A stretch of DNA of 64,000 bases from Methanogenium sp. S4BF (GTDB lineage: Archaea > Halobacteriota > Methanomicrobia > Methanomicrobiales > Methanomicrobiaceae): NCBI RefSeq assembly GCF_029633965.1, contig NZ_CP091277.1:558001-622000 (forward strand), in the 5' to 3' direction. Below the pieces are notes generated by a model, which was not told where the DNA came from, did no database searches, and saw only the letters and a list, made by a program, of their open reading frames with translations. Within the stretch, counting starts at the first letter, position 1. Every line of letters starts with the position of its first letter. Positions 52,386 to 61,161 of the stretch are shown here, piece after piece. A program made the translations under genes and the position numbers.

Positions 52386-52749
52386 TGCCTTCACATTCGA
52401 AAAAAAATGGAAGAACTGTGATATTGTTAAATAAGGGGCAATTCATGAATTTTCTGAGTGGTTTCTTCGATCATATAAATCTGCACTATCTTGCAGCTGA
52501 AATCCGTGGGTGCACATTTATAGAATTGAATTGGAAGAAATTCTAATGAATGCCTTTGATCCACTTTAATTTCATACCCCATTTACATGCCTTCTTTAGG
52601 CAGCAGTATCCCGGGAAAATATCAATACATTGTTAAGGGTTCGGATAATCAAAATCAATCGTTGAAATAATAGCACATTATTTTTAGGTTTGGAAATCTC
52701 GTCACATGAAATATATAGTGGAAAAAGTAGGGTGATTTTACAATTTTTA
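52386..52749. other. AT-rich intergenic region
   Basis: About 360 bp of AT-rich DNA between two minus-strand genes. I see no gene, no clear repeat and no terminator. Confidence 0.4.
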
Positions 52750-53631
52750 TTAATTATTGATTTTTGTTTTCTGTTTATCAGTATCAGAAACTGCCTCATT
52801 ATCATTCGTCGCATCTGCATATTTCCTGAAGAAAGCCCTGATATTTTCTGCCTCGATATTTCCAATATTGAGTTGCCGGATTATCTTATCAATCTCATTT
52901 GCCTGTTCTTTGATTTGATCTGTCATCTCGACATTTTCAAGGTCGGTAATGCCGATGATTACCTGCAATGGATTCCTGATTTGGTCATTCAGTTCTGCAA
53001 TATGTTCTACCTTGACCAATAGCTCACTGATGTTTTTAAGAAGCTCCCGGAATTTTTGCTCACTTTCCTGAAGGGCTTTTATTGATCTACGGTATTCTGT
53101 AATATCTTCAAGGATAATGGTAATTCCGGGCGAACCGTCCGCAAAAACGGTTGGGATGACTTTCATCTTAAAAAACAGTTCATCCTCATCTTTTAGTATC
53201 CTGATTTCTTCTACGACTTCTTCTCCTTCCAGGGCCTGATCGATCTTTGGCTGGAGATCAATCCCTGTGTTGAGGGGGAGAAGAATCTCCTGAATCTTTT
53301 TATCGATAATATCTTCTTTCCTGCGATGAAGGAGGGAAATGGTATTGCTGTTTACCTGAACAATTTTCAGGGCATTATTCAGGACAATTACATAATCCGA
53401 AGAGAGATTCATCATCGCAGATATCGGCACACGCTGCGAGATGAAGTATACCTTGGACTGCCCATACGTCTCCATATCGACCTCCCCGGATGTCCGGAGG
53501 ATGTCCAGATAATGTCCAACGGTAATCCTGTTCATCCCGATTATTTCGGTAATCTGCGTAACTGACATGCCCCGTGGATTCTGCTTTAAAATTTCAAGAA
53601 TCTTTGTCAGTCCTTCATGATTTTCTTTCAT
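52750..53631 (-). CDS. HTH-PAS regulator with degenerate HisKA-like domain
   Basis: The 293-residue protein begins with a winged-helix DNA-binding domain (1-65: GMSVTQITEIIGMNRITVGHYLDILRTSGEVDM), followed by one PAS domain (about 72-185, ending ILEDITEY). A HisKA-like helical segment spans 205-255: AELNDQIRNPLQVI. There the phosphoacceptor His of HxxRNPL is Asp216, and no ATPase domain follows. It therefore looks like a one-component transcription regulator built from sensor-kinase parts. Its N-terminal 170 residues resemble those of the 1184-residue neighbour, so the two are paralogues. Confidence 0.83.
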   Translation of the reverse strand: MKENHEGLTKILEILKQNPRGMSVTQITEIIGMNRITVGHYLDILRTSGEVDMETYGQSKVYFISQRVPISAMMNLSSDYVIVLNNALKIVQVNSNTISLLHRRKEDIIDKKIQEILLPLNTGIDLQPKIDQALEGEEVVEEIRILKDEDELFFKMKVIPTVFADGSPGITIILEDITEYRRSIKALQESEQKFRELLKNISELLVKVEHIAELNDQIRNPLQVIIGITDLENVEMTDQIKEQANEIDKIIRQLNIGNIEAENIRAFFRKYADATNDNEAVSDTDKQKTKINN

Positions 53632-53868
53632 GGCTAGGTGATATACGGTTGTAATGGTATTTAATGATTTACTTTACTATCTATCATATATGTTTATCAT
53701 ACCTGTGTGGCTTTATTGGAAGGCATTATGTGGTGCAGATTCGATTTGAATGTCAGGTACGTTTTGGAGTTGTCACCCGTTCACTCTATTTTCAAACTAT
53801 CGTCATCAGCTGGATTGGTCAGATCCTGCCATTGTGGCCTCCTAAAATCCTGGTTTGACACTTGTACC

Positions 53869-56800
53869 TTACCTGTCATATTCACTGCCAATCCACAGAA
53901 TATTTGAAACATCACCTGTGTGATCAAAAATTTTTTCCAGATTCCATGTTACGTTAACGGGTGCACCACCCTGTGACATGAGGGGGACTGAAACCTCTAT
54001 GGGCTCTTCTTTTGGATTGTTTAGAATTATGTTCTGAATGTCCCTGATTTCGTGGTGTGAAGGGGTGGGGATGAATGTCAATATTTCTTTCCCGATAATT
54101 GAAGTGTCACCGCCAAGGATTTCAGTAATTTTTGGATTTGCACGGGTAATTGTCCCATTCCTGTCGACCGATAATACCGGGCGGTTCTGATTTTTATTGC
54201 ATATGGATGCAAATTCTTCATTTTGTTTCCGGATATCAATGATGTGATTGTTCCTGATAGTTTCAAGAATTGTTCTGAGATCTTTTTGTGACTCTTCAGG
54301 CTGCGTTTTGATCTCTTTTTCTACCGGATCTCCGGGGGCAGTATTTTTAGCCAGCTCTTCTTCATACCAGCATCTTTGAAGGGTAACTGATGCCTGATTA
54401 ACAAAAATTTCGATAATTGATGTGATTTCATCGTTAATCCGGTGTGGTACAGCAAATGAAATGCTCCCAAATAATGTATTGTCTCTTGATATGCCGATCA
54501 TATAGCATTCATAGAGGTCCAGGACGTCATTGATCGTTTTGCAGACATCTTCTGAGAAGTTCTTCATAAAAAGATCATACAGGCCGCCTGAGAGGTGGAT
54601 CAGCCTGTTGGAATTCAGATATTGGCGATAATCGTCAGGAATTCTGAATTGCTTATCCAAAACCTTCTGGTTGAGCATAGTGCTTAGCATATTTTCGTAT
54701 CCCTCAATTTCACCTTTAATTGATTTGATTTTTAATGTCTCGTGATTCTCTGTATGGGAGGTGACTACTGCCACACCGCCGGGAATAAGCGAAATAAGTT
54801 CGGATGAAATGTAATCAAATATTTTTTCATTGTTTGGGTGTTTGGCAAAGTTCATGGCAGATCTGGAAATGAATTCTAAATTTTTTATATATGTTTTCTC
54901 TTTTATTTCGCTTTTTTTTCGGGTAGTAATATCTGTACCTACTGCAGAGATCCCTGTGAGGTGACCTTTTGCGTCTATTATGGGACTGTTTGTCCAGGCT
55001 ATCCATTTGATTTCGCCATTTCTGTCGGTATATTTGTTTTCCGTAACTCTGAATTGTGCAGGGTTTTCAAGAAGGTTATCAATAATATCTTTAAATATCT
55101 GGTTATTTTCCATTGGTTCAGAGAAAATGGTATCAAATGCGTTTTTTTCTATTAGTTCTCCCTTTTGATATCCAAGCAGGTTTTCCCCGTATTCATTTAC
55201 AAACAAAATTTTGCCGGTTATATCAGTTTTCAGGAGAATTGCACATGTTTTCTCAATCAAATCACGATATTTTACTTCGCTTTGGAGCAATTCGTCTTCC
55301 ATCCTCTTTCTATGTGTCATATCCTGTATGGATTCAATTGCACCAATGACGTTTCCTTCCTTATCAAACAGTCCTGTTGCTTTCACCCAGAGGTGTGCCC
55401 CTTTTTTATTATTCATATGGGCCGACCAGATCTCCGCATTTAATGAATTCCCTTCTTTCCATATCGTATCGGGGGGGTTGTATTGCGTCATATCGCGGGA
55501 GATTACATAATCAATTAACATTGCCCGTTTTGCACCGTAAAAGGGAATTGAATACGAATTGTCGCCCCTGCCGATAATTTCCTCCTTGGGTACTCCCGTC
55601 AATTGTTCCATTGCCTTATTCCATGCAATTACTTCGGAATCACTGTTAATCACGAATGTCGCTTCAGGCAGAAAATCGATAATGTCTGTTAACCGGGAAA
55701 TGGTGCTCGTTAAGTTTGATTCATATTCCTGCCTCTCTGTGATGTCTCTTTTAACAACTGCAATTTTTTCGACCTCTCCGTCTGAATTCACAATGGGTGA
55801 GAGGGAAAAATCATATGTCCTCCCGCCAATTTCGTCTACAAACGAATCTGATATTTTTGACACAGTAATTTCAGAGGTAACATCTCTGATATTTCGGGCA
55901 ATCTCTTCGGGAATGAACTCAAAAATGCTTCTGCCCGTAATTGATTTGATATTGAGTGAATCATCTGAACAATAATTTCTGATGTATTCGCATGATGATT
56001 TGTTCAATGACAATATGCGTCCGTTTAAATTAATGAGGAGTGAATTATCATTCGTTGAATTCAGTAAAAATCGTGTATTTTCTTCATTGCGTTTTAGTGC
56101 TTTTTTTGCCAGTACTGCCTCGGTGATATCTCTTCCAACAAACTGGAATTCATGGATATTCCCTTCTGTATCAAGTATGGGTGAGATGCTGCTTTCGATC
56201 CATCTGGTTTTCCTGCCCTGCCCCTGAATGCGGAATTCAATAATTTTTGATTGCCTTTCAATATCGGCCAGATTCATGCATTTCTGAATCGCCTCTTTAT
56301 CGTCCTGGTGTATATCCAGTGATTCCAGCGATTTAATAATGTGCGGGTCTTTTTGTATGGTGAAATGTCTGCAGAATGCGTCGTTAACATAATTTATCTG
56401 GTGATCCGGAGATATGCGGCAGATCAACTCCTGCTGTCCTTCAACAATGTCTCTGTACCGGTTTTCACTTAATTTTAAATTATTCTCCGCATTTTTTCTT
56501 TCGGATACATCCCGGATAATATAGAGAACAACCAGTTTATCATGCAGAGAAAACACATGGGCACTGGCCTCAACCGGCAATCGTGTACCGTCTTTTCTGA
56601 CCTGTATTCCGCCATAAATTGAATGATATTTCTCTGCAAGGCCAGTTTCGATTGAACAGTCCGGCCCGTGGAATTCTGAATGAAAGATTTCCCCGAATTC
56701 CATCTGAAAGAATTCATCCCTTGTATATTGAAGTTTTTTGCAGGCAGTATCATTTACTTCAATTAATTTTCCGATGCGCTGGTCATCCGTAATGTCGTAG

Positions 56801-57423
56801 AGGAATATTGAGTCATTTGCATTGTGAAATAAATTCTTAAATTTTTCTTCATTTTCTGTGAGGGCGTCCCGTATCCTCTTTTCTTCTGTAAAATCTTTGA
56901 TGATTATGATAAGTCCGTGCTCTCCGTCCTCCAGTACCGATGGTATATATTTAATGAGGAAATAGTAGCTCGTATCCCTGTGGGTATACATAATTTCTCT
57001 GCAGGATTTCTCTCCGTTTTCAATTGAATTGTCGATAAGAGGGAGGAGATTTTCTTCACTGATTACCGGGATTGCAGGATTGGGTATCTCTTTGTTCAGT
57101 ACATTTTTTTCGTCAAGATCAAAGTATTTCAGGTATTTGTCATTAACCTGAATGATTTTTCGATCATGGTTCAGGAGAACGATTAAATCAGGTGAGCAAT
57201 GAAGCATCGAATTTATAGGCAATCGGCGAGATAGCGTGTAGACTTTTGCATTGCCGATGAGCTGTACATCAACTTTGCCTGATGCCAGGAGGACCTGGAG
57301 ATATTTTGCGATAGAATTTCGGTGAATGTTTGTAACATGGGATATCTCTGTTATCGTCATTCCCTTTGATTTGAACTTGAGTATGTTCAGAATTCTATCA
57401 AGCAATTCCTGCTCGCTGGGCAT
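53869..57423 (-). CDS. Giant HTH-multi-PAS-GAF regulatory protein
   Basis: The 1184-residue soluble protein has a winged HTH (1-65: GMTITEISHVTNIHRNSIAKYLQVLLASGKVDV) and six PAS domains at about 75-180, 192-312, 320-437, 447-563, 577-707 and 716-836, several ending in the DITE/DVSE connector. A GAF domain (about 845-1020) follows, then a final PAS (about 1075-1180). No histidine kinase, HATPase or receiver domain is present. It probably integrates many small-molecule or redox cues and acts directly on DNA. The start follows a TATA box 25 bp away, and an inverted repeat covers its start codon. Confidence 0.85.
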   Translation of the reverse strand: MPSEQELLDRILNILKFKSKGMTITEISHVTNIHRNSIAKYLQVLLASGKVDVQLIGNAKVYTLSRRLPINSMLHCSPDLIVLLNHDRKIIQVNDKYLKYFDLDEKNVLNKEIPNPAIPVISEENLLPLIDNSIENGEKSCREIMYTHRDTSYYFLIKYIPSVLEDGEHGLIIIIKDFTEEKRIRDALTENEEKFKNLFHNANDSIFLYDITDDQRIGKLIEVNDTACKKLQYTRDEFFQMEFGEIFHSEFHGPDCSIETGLAEKYHSIYGGIQVRKDGTRLPVEASAHVFSLHDKLVVLYIIRDVSERKNAENNLKLSENRYRDIVEGQQELICRISPDHQINYVNDAFCRHFTIQKDPHIIKSLESLDIHQDDKEAIQKCMNLADIERQSKIIEFRIQGQGRKTRWIESSISPILDTEGNIHEFQFVGRDITEAVLAKKALKRNEENTRFLLNSTNDNSLLINLNGRILSLNKSSCEYIRNYCSDDSLNIKSITGRSIFEFIPEEIARNIRDVTSEITVSKISDSFVDEIGGRTYDFSLSPIVNSDGEVEKIAVVKRDITERQEYESNLTSTISRLTDIIDFLPEATFVINSDSEVIAWNKAMEQLTGVPKEEIIGRGDNSYSIPFYGAKRAMLIDYVISRDMTQYNPPDTIWKEGNSLNAEIWSAHMNNKKGAHLWVKATGLFDKEGNVIGAIESIQDMTHRKRMEDELLQSEVKYRDLIEKTCAILLKTDITGKILFVNEYGENLLGYQKGELIEKNAFDTIFSEPMENNQIFKDIIDNLLENPAQFRVTENKYTDRNGEIKWIAWTNSPIIDAKGHLTGISAVGTDITTRKKSEIKEKTYIKNLEFISRSAMNFAKHPNNEKIFDYISSELISLIPGGVAVVTSHTENHETLKIKSIKGEIEGYENMLSTMLNQKVLDKQFRIPDDYRQYLNSNRLIHLSGGLYDLFMKNFSEDVCKTINDVLDLYECYMIGISRDNTLFGSISFAVPHRINDEITSIIEIFVNQASVTLQRCWYEEELAKNTAPGDPVEKEIKTQPEESQKDLRTILETIRNNHIIDIRKQNEEFASICNKNQNRPVLSVDRNGTITRANPKITEILGGDTSIIGKEILTFIPTPSHHEIRDIQNIILNNPKEEPIEVSVPLMSQGGAPVNVTWNLEKIFDHTGDVSNILWIGSEYDR

Positions 57424-57459
57424 AGGTGTTGGATATATGATATTATATTTAAACCTATG
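57421..57459. promoter_or_regulatory. Inverted repeat and TATA box of the giant HTH-PAS gene
   Basis: CATAGGT (57421-57427, which includes the start codon complement) and ACCTATG (57453-57459) are inverted half-sites 32 bp apart centre to centre. They flank the minus-strand TATA TTTAAATATA (57453-57444). Spacing near three helical turns suggests an operator, possibly for the encoded HTH protein. Confidence 0.4.
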
Positions 57460-58046
57460 TTGGGCACTTGGTTCTTCTCAGGTATTTTATTGGACTTACA
57501 AAAAATAATGCTGCCATTTGTGCCTATAATATTCAATTAAATGATTTTTGTGGCATGAATTGTATTTAAATTCATTTTATGTCCGTTGATGTGATTATAT
57601 ATATTTATTGTGTATTTGGTGCTGGGGGTCCGTTGGCTGAAAGAAACAAAAGGGGCATTTCTGATCATTTTCCAAGGGACGTCTCTTCAGATTTCATCGA
57701 AATATCTGGTTTCATATATCTGTATGAGACCGGATATTTTCAGTATGGAATGGATGACCATCTAACTGACATTCCGAAGTATTTTATGTATGTGTTGTGT
57801 TGGATGCGATATTTTCAGGTGTTTTGGCTCTTATAATGTTCATATCCCCGGCAACAAAATTTCTGCAGAAAGCCTTCACCCAGAAGGGAATGTTCATGCC
57901 CGGGGGATCGATTTTCTAATTATGCCTGCTATGTCAGGCATATTCCTATATATCCTAATTGGTTAACGGGGGGTGTATATGTAAGGCTGTGTTCGACGGT
58001 CCTGATGGTGGGATGCCGCCGGTTTTACATGTAATTTGAGTGAGGT
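57460..58046. other. Intergenic region upstream of the first PEF-CTERM gene
   Basis: About 590 bp. An 85-codon open frame (57579-57836) has no protein-like character. The right part contains an 8-bp inverted repeat (57921-57942) and TATA-like elements (CCTATATATCC, about 57945-57955; TGTATATG, 57974-57981) for the PEF-CTERM gene, plus a TTACATGTAA palindrome near 58024-58033. Confidence 0.45.
57921..57942. repeat. Inverted repeat TATGCCTG / CAGGCATA
   Basis: A perfect 8-bp inverted repeat with a 6-nt spacer lies just upstream of the TATA-like element of the first PEF-CTERM gene. Confidence 0.6.
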
Positions 58047-58700
58047 ATGAAAATGAAAAAAATTATTGTGGCATTGCTGGTTGCTGCTCTCTGTTTGGTA
58101 GCACCGGCTGTTGCACTTGATTGGGAGATGCTTCCATTCAGCACACAGGTGATGATTGACGGTACGTATCCTCCGGGTGCGGTATGTGGATCGTACTTTG
58201 ACGTGTACATTGGTGGAGACTCTGTAGGCCTTATTGCAGAGGAAAGCAATGGAATGGTCTATCCCGGATGGTGTGTCGACACAATGACCGATTCAATCAA
58301 GGATTATTGGTATTGTGCTGAACTTAGCAGCACCATCGGTGTAAGCGAAAAGTGGAACAAGATAAACTGGGTTATTAACAACAAGGGGGACGCAACATCC
58401 GGAGAGGTCCAGGCAGCTATCTGGATGATCCTTGGTCAGAAGGTCCCGGCCCGGTATGCCGATTGGGAGACCGCGGTTGCACTTCAATTAGTCAATGATG
58501 CAGACCCTTCGTTTATTCCTGAATGTGATATGATTGGGGCAGTTCTTGTTGTACCATGTCAAATGACCGGACAGGCGGCAGTCATTGAAGTTCCGATGCC
58601 ACCGTGCCCACCACCAGTCCCTGAATTCCCAACAATGATGATTCCGGTATTCCTTGTCGGGAGTGTAATGGTTGCAGCCAGTGTTCTGAAAAAGGAGTAA
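58047..58700 (+). CDS. PEF-CTERM surface protein with thioester-like Cys/Gln pair
   Basis: The 217-residue protein has a signal peptide (MKMKKIIVALLVAALCLVAPAVA) and a C-terminal PEF-CTERM signal: VPEFP (191-195), a hydrophobic helix (MMIPVFLVGSVMVAASVL) and KKE. An archaeosortase normally cuts such signals and attaches the protein to the surface. The middle has GWCVD (Cys76) and, 46 residues later, VQAAIW (Gln122). This is the spacing and context of Cys-Gln thioester domains (TQxAIW motif) of bacterial adhesins, so a covalent-binding adhesin is possible. A Pro-rich stretch precedes the sorting signal. GAGGT lies directly before the ATG. Confidence 0.85.
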   Translation: MKMKKIIVALLVAALCLVAPAVALDWEMLPFSTQVMIDGTYPPGAVCGSYFDVYIGGDSVGLIAEESNGMVYPGWCVDTMTDSIKDYWYCAELSSTIGVSEKWNKINWVINNKGDATSGEVQAAIWMILGQKVPARYADWETAVALQLVNDADPSFIPECDMIGAVLVVPCQMTGQAAVIEVPMPPCPPPVPEFPTMMIPVFLVGSVMVAASVLKKE

Positions 58701-59424
58701 TACCTGACGAACCCTATCCATTTTTTACCACAATTAATGAATGAATCATCTATGTTCACAGTTTTATCATAATTTTGGTCTCTCCGTTACAATGCCGGAG
58801 GATTGTATTATTATTGAATCGTTCCCGGGACGGTATATGGTGTGTCTGCCTTTCTTCCTGTGGATTCCCAAATGATATGGATGATGATCTGCTATCCTGG
58901 TGAAGTCATACCCCTTTAGCCGGGATGAAAAATCCCCGGAGATTCGGACTTTCTTTCTGTTCCGTTTGCATCCTTTGGGTCTGATATGATCTCATAATTA
59001 TTCTGGTTCCGGATGCTTGTTTTCAACGGGATCGTATCCACGGTCGTTTCACGTCCTCAATTAGTGCATTTCCTTCCCGCATCCCATTCCTGAAATGGAT
59101 TATTGATTTGGAGCTTTTCTAAAACCCTTCTAAATTCATGTCTCTCAGTTTGGAAAATCCAAATAATATGGTGGGAACTGTACATGGTTTTTTACAAAAC
59201 TGAATCCGGCTTACTCGAAAAAAAATGGCTATCCGGTCATGAAAATGCTGAACACAAGCGCCGGGCGTTTCATTTTATATCCAAAATGATACTTCTGTCA
59301 AGGGCTGGTTGGGGTTGGCATGTATGGTGCGTCCCTTGAGATAACGGGGTGTGTGTCCGGACCCTGTATGCAGAATTCATCAGATCAGTCCTGAATTGGA
59401 CTAATGTAGGGGTGAAAAAAGGGT
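58701..59424. other. Intergenic region between the two PEF-CTERM genes
   Basis: About 724 bp. The 78-codon open frame at 59103-59339 is Trp-rich and looks spurious. A short AGTCC/GGACT inverted repeat lies near 59384-59399. No gene is supported. Confidence 0.45.
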
Positions 59425-60039
59425 ATGAAACGAAGCCTGTGGATAATTCCCTTTATTTTGGCTATTGTGGGTGTAATGGCTGTATACGCCAGTGCAGGCC
59501 AGGGGTATACTATCACAGACATCCATTCTCAAATTGGTTCCGGGTGTGACCTGAATAAAATCCCTGATGACGGAATCTCAGTTATAAAATATCCGAGCGA
59601 CAAATCGACTGAAGCTCAGGTGGGGTTTTTTGTTCAGTGTTGCGGGGCAGATTGCCCTGCTATGTCTGTTTCCCATACTGGTCTGCAATGTTTAGGTGCA
59701 TCTGAAGATGCTTCGTGGAGCAGGCATGATGCAGATGTTGTATTTGAAAATGAATATGCAGCGCCATTCCAAGATGGTTTGGCAACAGGGGGAACTTCCG
59801 GGAGCATATATCATGGGGCCAATGTCAGTGCGCCGGGACGGGCAGTTCTTTTTGAAGATGACTCTATTCTCCCCTACTCTGCAATTCCTGCCCCGGAATT
59901 CCCAACTATTGCTGTGCCTGCAGGTCTTCTGGTTGGCATGATATACATTATATTCCTGCTGAAGGGCAAAGGACGAAAAGATCTCTCGTATCAGGAACGA
60001 GTGGATAAATCGCGAGTTAAGGAAGAGTTCACCCAATGA
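59425..60039 (+). CDS. PEF-CTERM surface protein with long cytoplasmic tail
   Basis: The 204-residue protein has a signal peptide (MKRSLWIIPFILAIVGVMAVYASA), a beta-rich Cys-containing body (CCGADC at about 72-77) and an APEFP motif (156-160) followed by a transmembrane helix (IAVPAGLLVGMIYIIFLL). Unlike usual PEF-CTERM proteins it continues for about 25 residues past the basic KGKGRK (DLSYQERVDKSRVKEEFTQ). No partner archaeosortase is visible in the window. GGGTGAAAAAAGGGT precedes the ATG and may serve as ribosome binding site. Confidence 0.83.
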   Translation: MKRSLWIIPFILAIVGVMAVYASAGQGYTITDIHSQIGSGCDLNKIPDDGISVIKYPSDKSTEAQVGFFVQCCGADCPAMSVSHTGLQCLGASEDASWSRHDADVVFENEYAAPFQDGLATGGTSGSIYHGANVSAPGRAVLFEDDSILPYSAIPAPEFPTIAVPAGLLVGMIYIIFLLKGKGRKDLSYQERVDKSRVKEEFTQ

Positions 60040-61161
60040 GGGAGTGGCCCATTTCGGCTTTTTTTGTATTTTTTTGGCTGAATATTATTCTGCATTTGAG
60101 TATACTCGTGGCTATTGTTTTCTGTAACGGTGAAACTGGGTGGGGAAGAGACATTTTGACTTCTAATCTGTGGCAGAATGGTGTGTGACGTGCAAAACGG
60201 TTGGCACCGTATATCCATCTGACGCAATGGCGGAATCACTGACGATTAACCAGTGATAAAAATAACTGCACACATAATCAGACTGAACATCTCCACCACC
60301 AAAGGTGCATAGAATAGGAATTTCCGGTAATGGTTATTGCTGGTGCCCGGGTTGGTTCAACTCCGTTTTATTCAGAATTGAATTCAATATGGAATATGCC
60401 AGGGAATGAACTATTCACTGGATTATGTGTGGGCTAAGGGAATGGTGCACATGTTGCCGGAGAGCCAGATGAGGGACCTGAGTCGTTACAGACATAGGGG
60501 CCGCTTCTCCTTTCCTGAATTACTGCATCCATGGCAACCCCTGGTGTTGTGAAGAGTATGGGGTGCTCATTTCTTATCTCGATTGCAAGCGAACCAATGA
60601 ATTCATTGGCATACGTATCGGACGGAGAGGGCATCGATTTTAAGGAATTCCCATCTCATCCGGGATTCCTGATTTGATGGGTAATCAACGTACATCATGG
60701 GACAAATCCACTGGCAGATGCCGGTATACTGAGGGGGCTGAAGGGATAGTCACCATTCACATCAATCACATTTTCGTCACAATATGTAAGCAAATATCCT
60801 ATCCAGAACCTTTCTTTCATTTTTTTGTCATTCTCTAGCTAATATGGAGGTTTTGGTGCAATTGGTTTATTACCTGGTATGTTCATTTCCTTTGGATGAC
60901 AATCAACGTCGTTATACCGAATCATGACTGATATGTCTGAAGATATATCTGAAGTCTGGTCTGCATTCTGATTTTGAGAAGGTGAGGTGGTGAAAGATAT
61001 CATTATTTTTTTACAGCCATATAATCCACTTTTGACTTGATGGATCTATGTTCGGAAAATATTTTAAAAAAAGGACAAGGGTTTTTCTCTCTCTAAAGGG
61101 GTGTGTGAATGTGCAATCACTCATTTATTCGGGTCTTGTTTCTGTCATGGGTGATTCTGTA
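60040..61161. other. Gene-poor 1.1-kb region
   Basis: No gene can be supported on either strand. The longest frame (60434-60634, minus, 66 codons, Ser/Pro/Gly-rich) lacks a start context and homology-like motifs. A 12-bp palindrome ATTGAATTCAAT lies at 60377-60388. The region may be a decayed gene or regulatory spacer. Confidence 0.45.

Noticed and set aside
57579-57836. 85-codon open frame between the giant HTH-PAS and PEF-CTERM genes
   Set aside because: Its start has no usable leader or TATA spacing, and the sequence is rich in Phe/Tyr/Trp without recognisable pattern.
59103-59339. 78-codon open frame between the PEF-CTERM genes
   Set aside because: Trp-rich and irregular, with no promoter or ribosome binding site.
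60434-60634. 66-codon minus-strand open frame in the 1.1-kb gap
   Set aside because: No start context and low-complexity Ser/Pro/Gly content; a stop lies shortly upstream in frame. It may be a relic but cannot be supported.
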